A program made the position numbers and the translations under genes. From Alphaproteobacteria bacterium (GTDB lineage Bacteria > Pseudomonadota > Alphaproteobacteria > CBDBCS01 > JAHZLG01): a stretch of DNA of 5,176 bases. The DNA lies in assembly GCA_022599995.1 (NCBI GenBank), contig JAHZLG010000038.1:1-5176 (forward strand), given 5' to 3'. The notes under the pieces are model-generated. The model ran no database searches and was not told the DNA's origin. It was given only the letters and a program-made list of their open reading frames with translations. Within the stretch, counting starts at the first letter, position 1, and each line of letters starts with the position of its first letter. This document shows, piece by piece, positions 3,942 to 5,176 of the stretch.

Positions 3942-5176
3942 ATGTCTGACTCCCTTACCATCACCGAGACGAAAACAGATGGGCTCGATCGCCAATTCAC
4001 GGTCGAATACCCCGTTGCGTACAAACAACAGCGCTTTCAATCCATCCTCATGAAGGAGGCAAAGAAGGCCGACATCAAGGGATTCCGCAAGGGCAAGGTG
4101 CCCCCCAGGATGATCGAGCAGCGCTATGGCGATGCCCTGAAAGACTTAGTGCAAGAGGAATTGCTCGACGAAGTCATGCAAGCACTGAGGCAAGACCATG
4201 CCGTAACGCCCATTTCGCCGCCTTCGGTTGATCGGCAAACAACCGACAGTGCTGAGACCCTTGTTGTTGATATTGTGGTCGCCCCTGCCAACACCGACCA
4301 GTACCTTGAGGGCATGGCCTTCACGCGCTACACCATCGTGCCCACCGATGAGGACATTGATGCCGAGCTGACCAAAATGGCATCCTACCTCGGGGAAGAG
4401 AGCCCGGTGACCGAAGAGGGGGCAGTCGTTGCCTTGGGCGACGTGGTGAATGTCAAGACCTCGGCGACCTACTTGGGTGCCGATGACTTGGATGCGGACG
4501 ACGCGAACAAGGACAAGGACTCCGCAACCAAAGACGAAGAGGAAGCAGATGCCCCTCGCGACCATGCCCCGGGGATGCTCCGCGCGATGAGTCGCGATGA
4601 TTGGCGGATTCACACGGGCAACAATCAATTGCTTGCCGCGGCCTTCGAAGAGTCGCTGGTCGGCAAGCAGATCGGCACGACTGAGACGATCACCCTCGCG
4701 GATTTCTCGGATGAACGCCTCCCCGATTACTGGAAGGAGGCCAAACCCATGCAGGTAGTCATTGAGATCATCGGGCACTCGACCTTTGCCCCAGCGGCAC
4801 TCGATGATGCCCTTGCCGCACGGCTTGGGCAGCCCGACTTTGATGGGCTCAAGGCTGTGATCACCCAGTCGATAACCGCGGAGAAGAACAAGGCTTCCTC
4901 GCAGTTCTATCGCCAGCAAGTGCTCGATGCGGTGATCGCCCGTGCGGATTTTGCGCCGCCTGAACGCGCGGTGCAAGCCGAATTTATGTCTATCTGGCAC
5001 GATGTCTCCCACGCCCGCGACGAGGGCAAGCTCGACCCCGAGGATGCCAACAAAGACGAGCAAGCCCTTCAGGATCAGTATAAGGCGATTGCCCTGCGGC
5101 GCGTGGTCAGCTCCTATGCCTTGTTTGCCATTGCCGAAAAGCACCTCTCTGTACCGACCCGCGAGGAAATCGAGAC
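3942..5176 (+). CDS. tig: Trigger factor, 3' end outside the window
   Basis: Trigger factor is the ribosome-bound chaperone that receives nascent chains at the exit tunnel. The first 411 residues are present. The N-terminal ribosome-binding domain carries the signature GFRKGKVPP at 47-55, followed by the usual YGDALKDLVQEELLDEV. A middle segment (about 158-280) corresponds to the FKBP-type peptidyl-prolyl isomerase domain, recognisable by AFEESLVGKQIGTTETITL. The rest is the helical chaperone domain, with HLSVPTREEIE (401-411) resembling the stretch about 50-90 residues before the end in relatives. Odd points: an acidic, lysine-containing insert at about 180-208 and loss of the IPGFE-type core of the isomerase domain (LLAAAFEE instead), so isomerase activity is doubtful. 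Chaperone activity does not depend on it in studied trigger factors. The ATG start is the only sensible one and matches family N-termini. Immediately upstream is tRNA-Leu; clpP often follows tig, but that would be beyond the window. Confidence 0.93.
   Translation, partial: MSDSLTITETKTDGLDRQFTVEYPVAYKQQRFQSILMKEAKKADIKGFRKGKVPPRMIEQRYGDALKDLVQEELLDEVMQALRQDHAVTPISPPSVDRQTTDSAETLVVDIVVAPANTDQYLEGMAFTRYTIVPTDEDIDAELTKMASYLGEESPVTEEGAVVALGDVVNVKTSATYLGADDLDADDANKDKDSATKDEEEADAPRDHAPGMLRAMSRDDWRIHTGNNQLLAAAFEESLVGKQIGTTETITLADFSDERLPDYWKEAKPMQVVIEIIGHSTFAPAALDDALAARLGQPDFDGLKAVITQSITAEKNKASSQFYRQQVLDAVIARADFAPPERAVQAEFMSIWHDVSHARDEGKLDPEDANKDEQALQDQYKAIALRRVVSSYALFAIAEKHLSVPTREEIE

Noticed and set aside
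4146..5144. 332-codon minus-strand open frame opposite tig
   Set aside because: It is the complement of a well-supported trigger factor gene and its product shows no family features; such antisense frames are common in GC-rich genes.

Overview
The window most likely comes from an alphaproteobacterium of moderately high GC content. The BamD, the Tat-exported DsbA-family protein, the precorrin-8X methylmutase and the trigger factor all resemble alphaproteobacterial versions as I remember them, and a tRNA-Leu directly upstream of tig is an arrangement I associate with that class. The TRAP-type small permease at the left edge fits a marine or Rhodospirillales-like member, but no finer placement is supported.

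Layout. The left edge (1-107, minus strand) holds the first 35 codons of a membrane protein that looks like a TRAP transporter small permease (DctQ type). It is separated by about 1.07 kb of apparently non-coding DNA from a divergently oriented plus-strand block. That gap carries direct repeats, a 17-bp palindrome, a G-rich tract, four tandem copies of an 8-mer and a terminator-like hairpin, but no convincing protein gene. The plus-strand block is bamD (outer-membrane assembly lipoprotein, 1182-2048), a Tat-exported DsbA-family thioredoxin-fold oxidoreductase (2198-2968), cobH/cbiC (precorrin-8X methylmutase, 2981-3757), tRNA-Leu(UAG) (3812-3893) and tig (trigger factor, from 3942 and running off the right edge).

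How the genes relate. BamD, the DsbA-like protein and trigger factor all serve protein biogenesis: ribosome-associated folding (Tig), periplasmic thiol chemistry (DsbA-like) and beta-barrel insertion (BamD). CobH belongs to corrinoid ring synthesis and is the functional outsider, yet it starts only 12 nt after the dsbA-like stop and is probably co-transcribed with it. The tRNA has its own plausible promoter and may be co-transcribed with tig.

The most distinctive property is recurrent short tandem duplication in several places. In coding DNA the units are multiples of three (27 bp in the dsbA-like gene, 15 bp and 9 bp in cobH). In non-coding DNA they are not (8, 19 and 26 bp). The trigger factor also has an acidic insert and a degraded peptidyl-prolyl isomerase core. 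I see no clear evidence of a wholly new multi-gene system. The most promising unexplained material is the 108-1124 non-coding interval.
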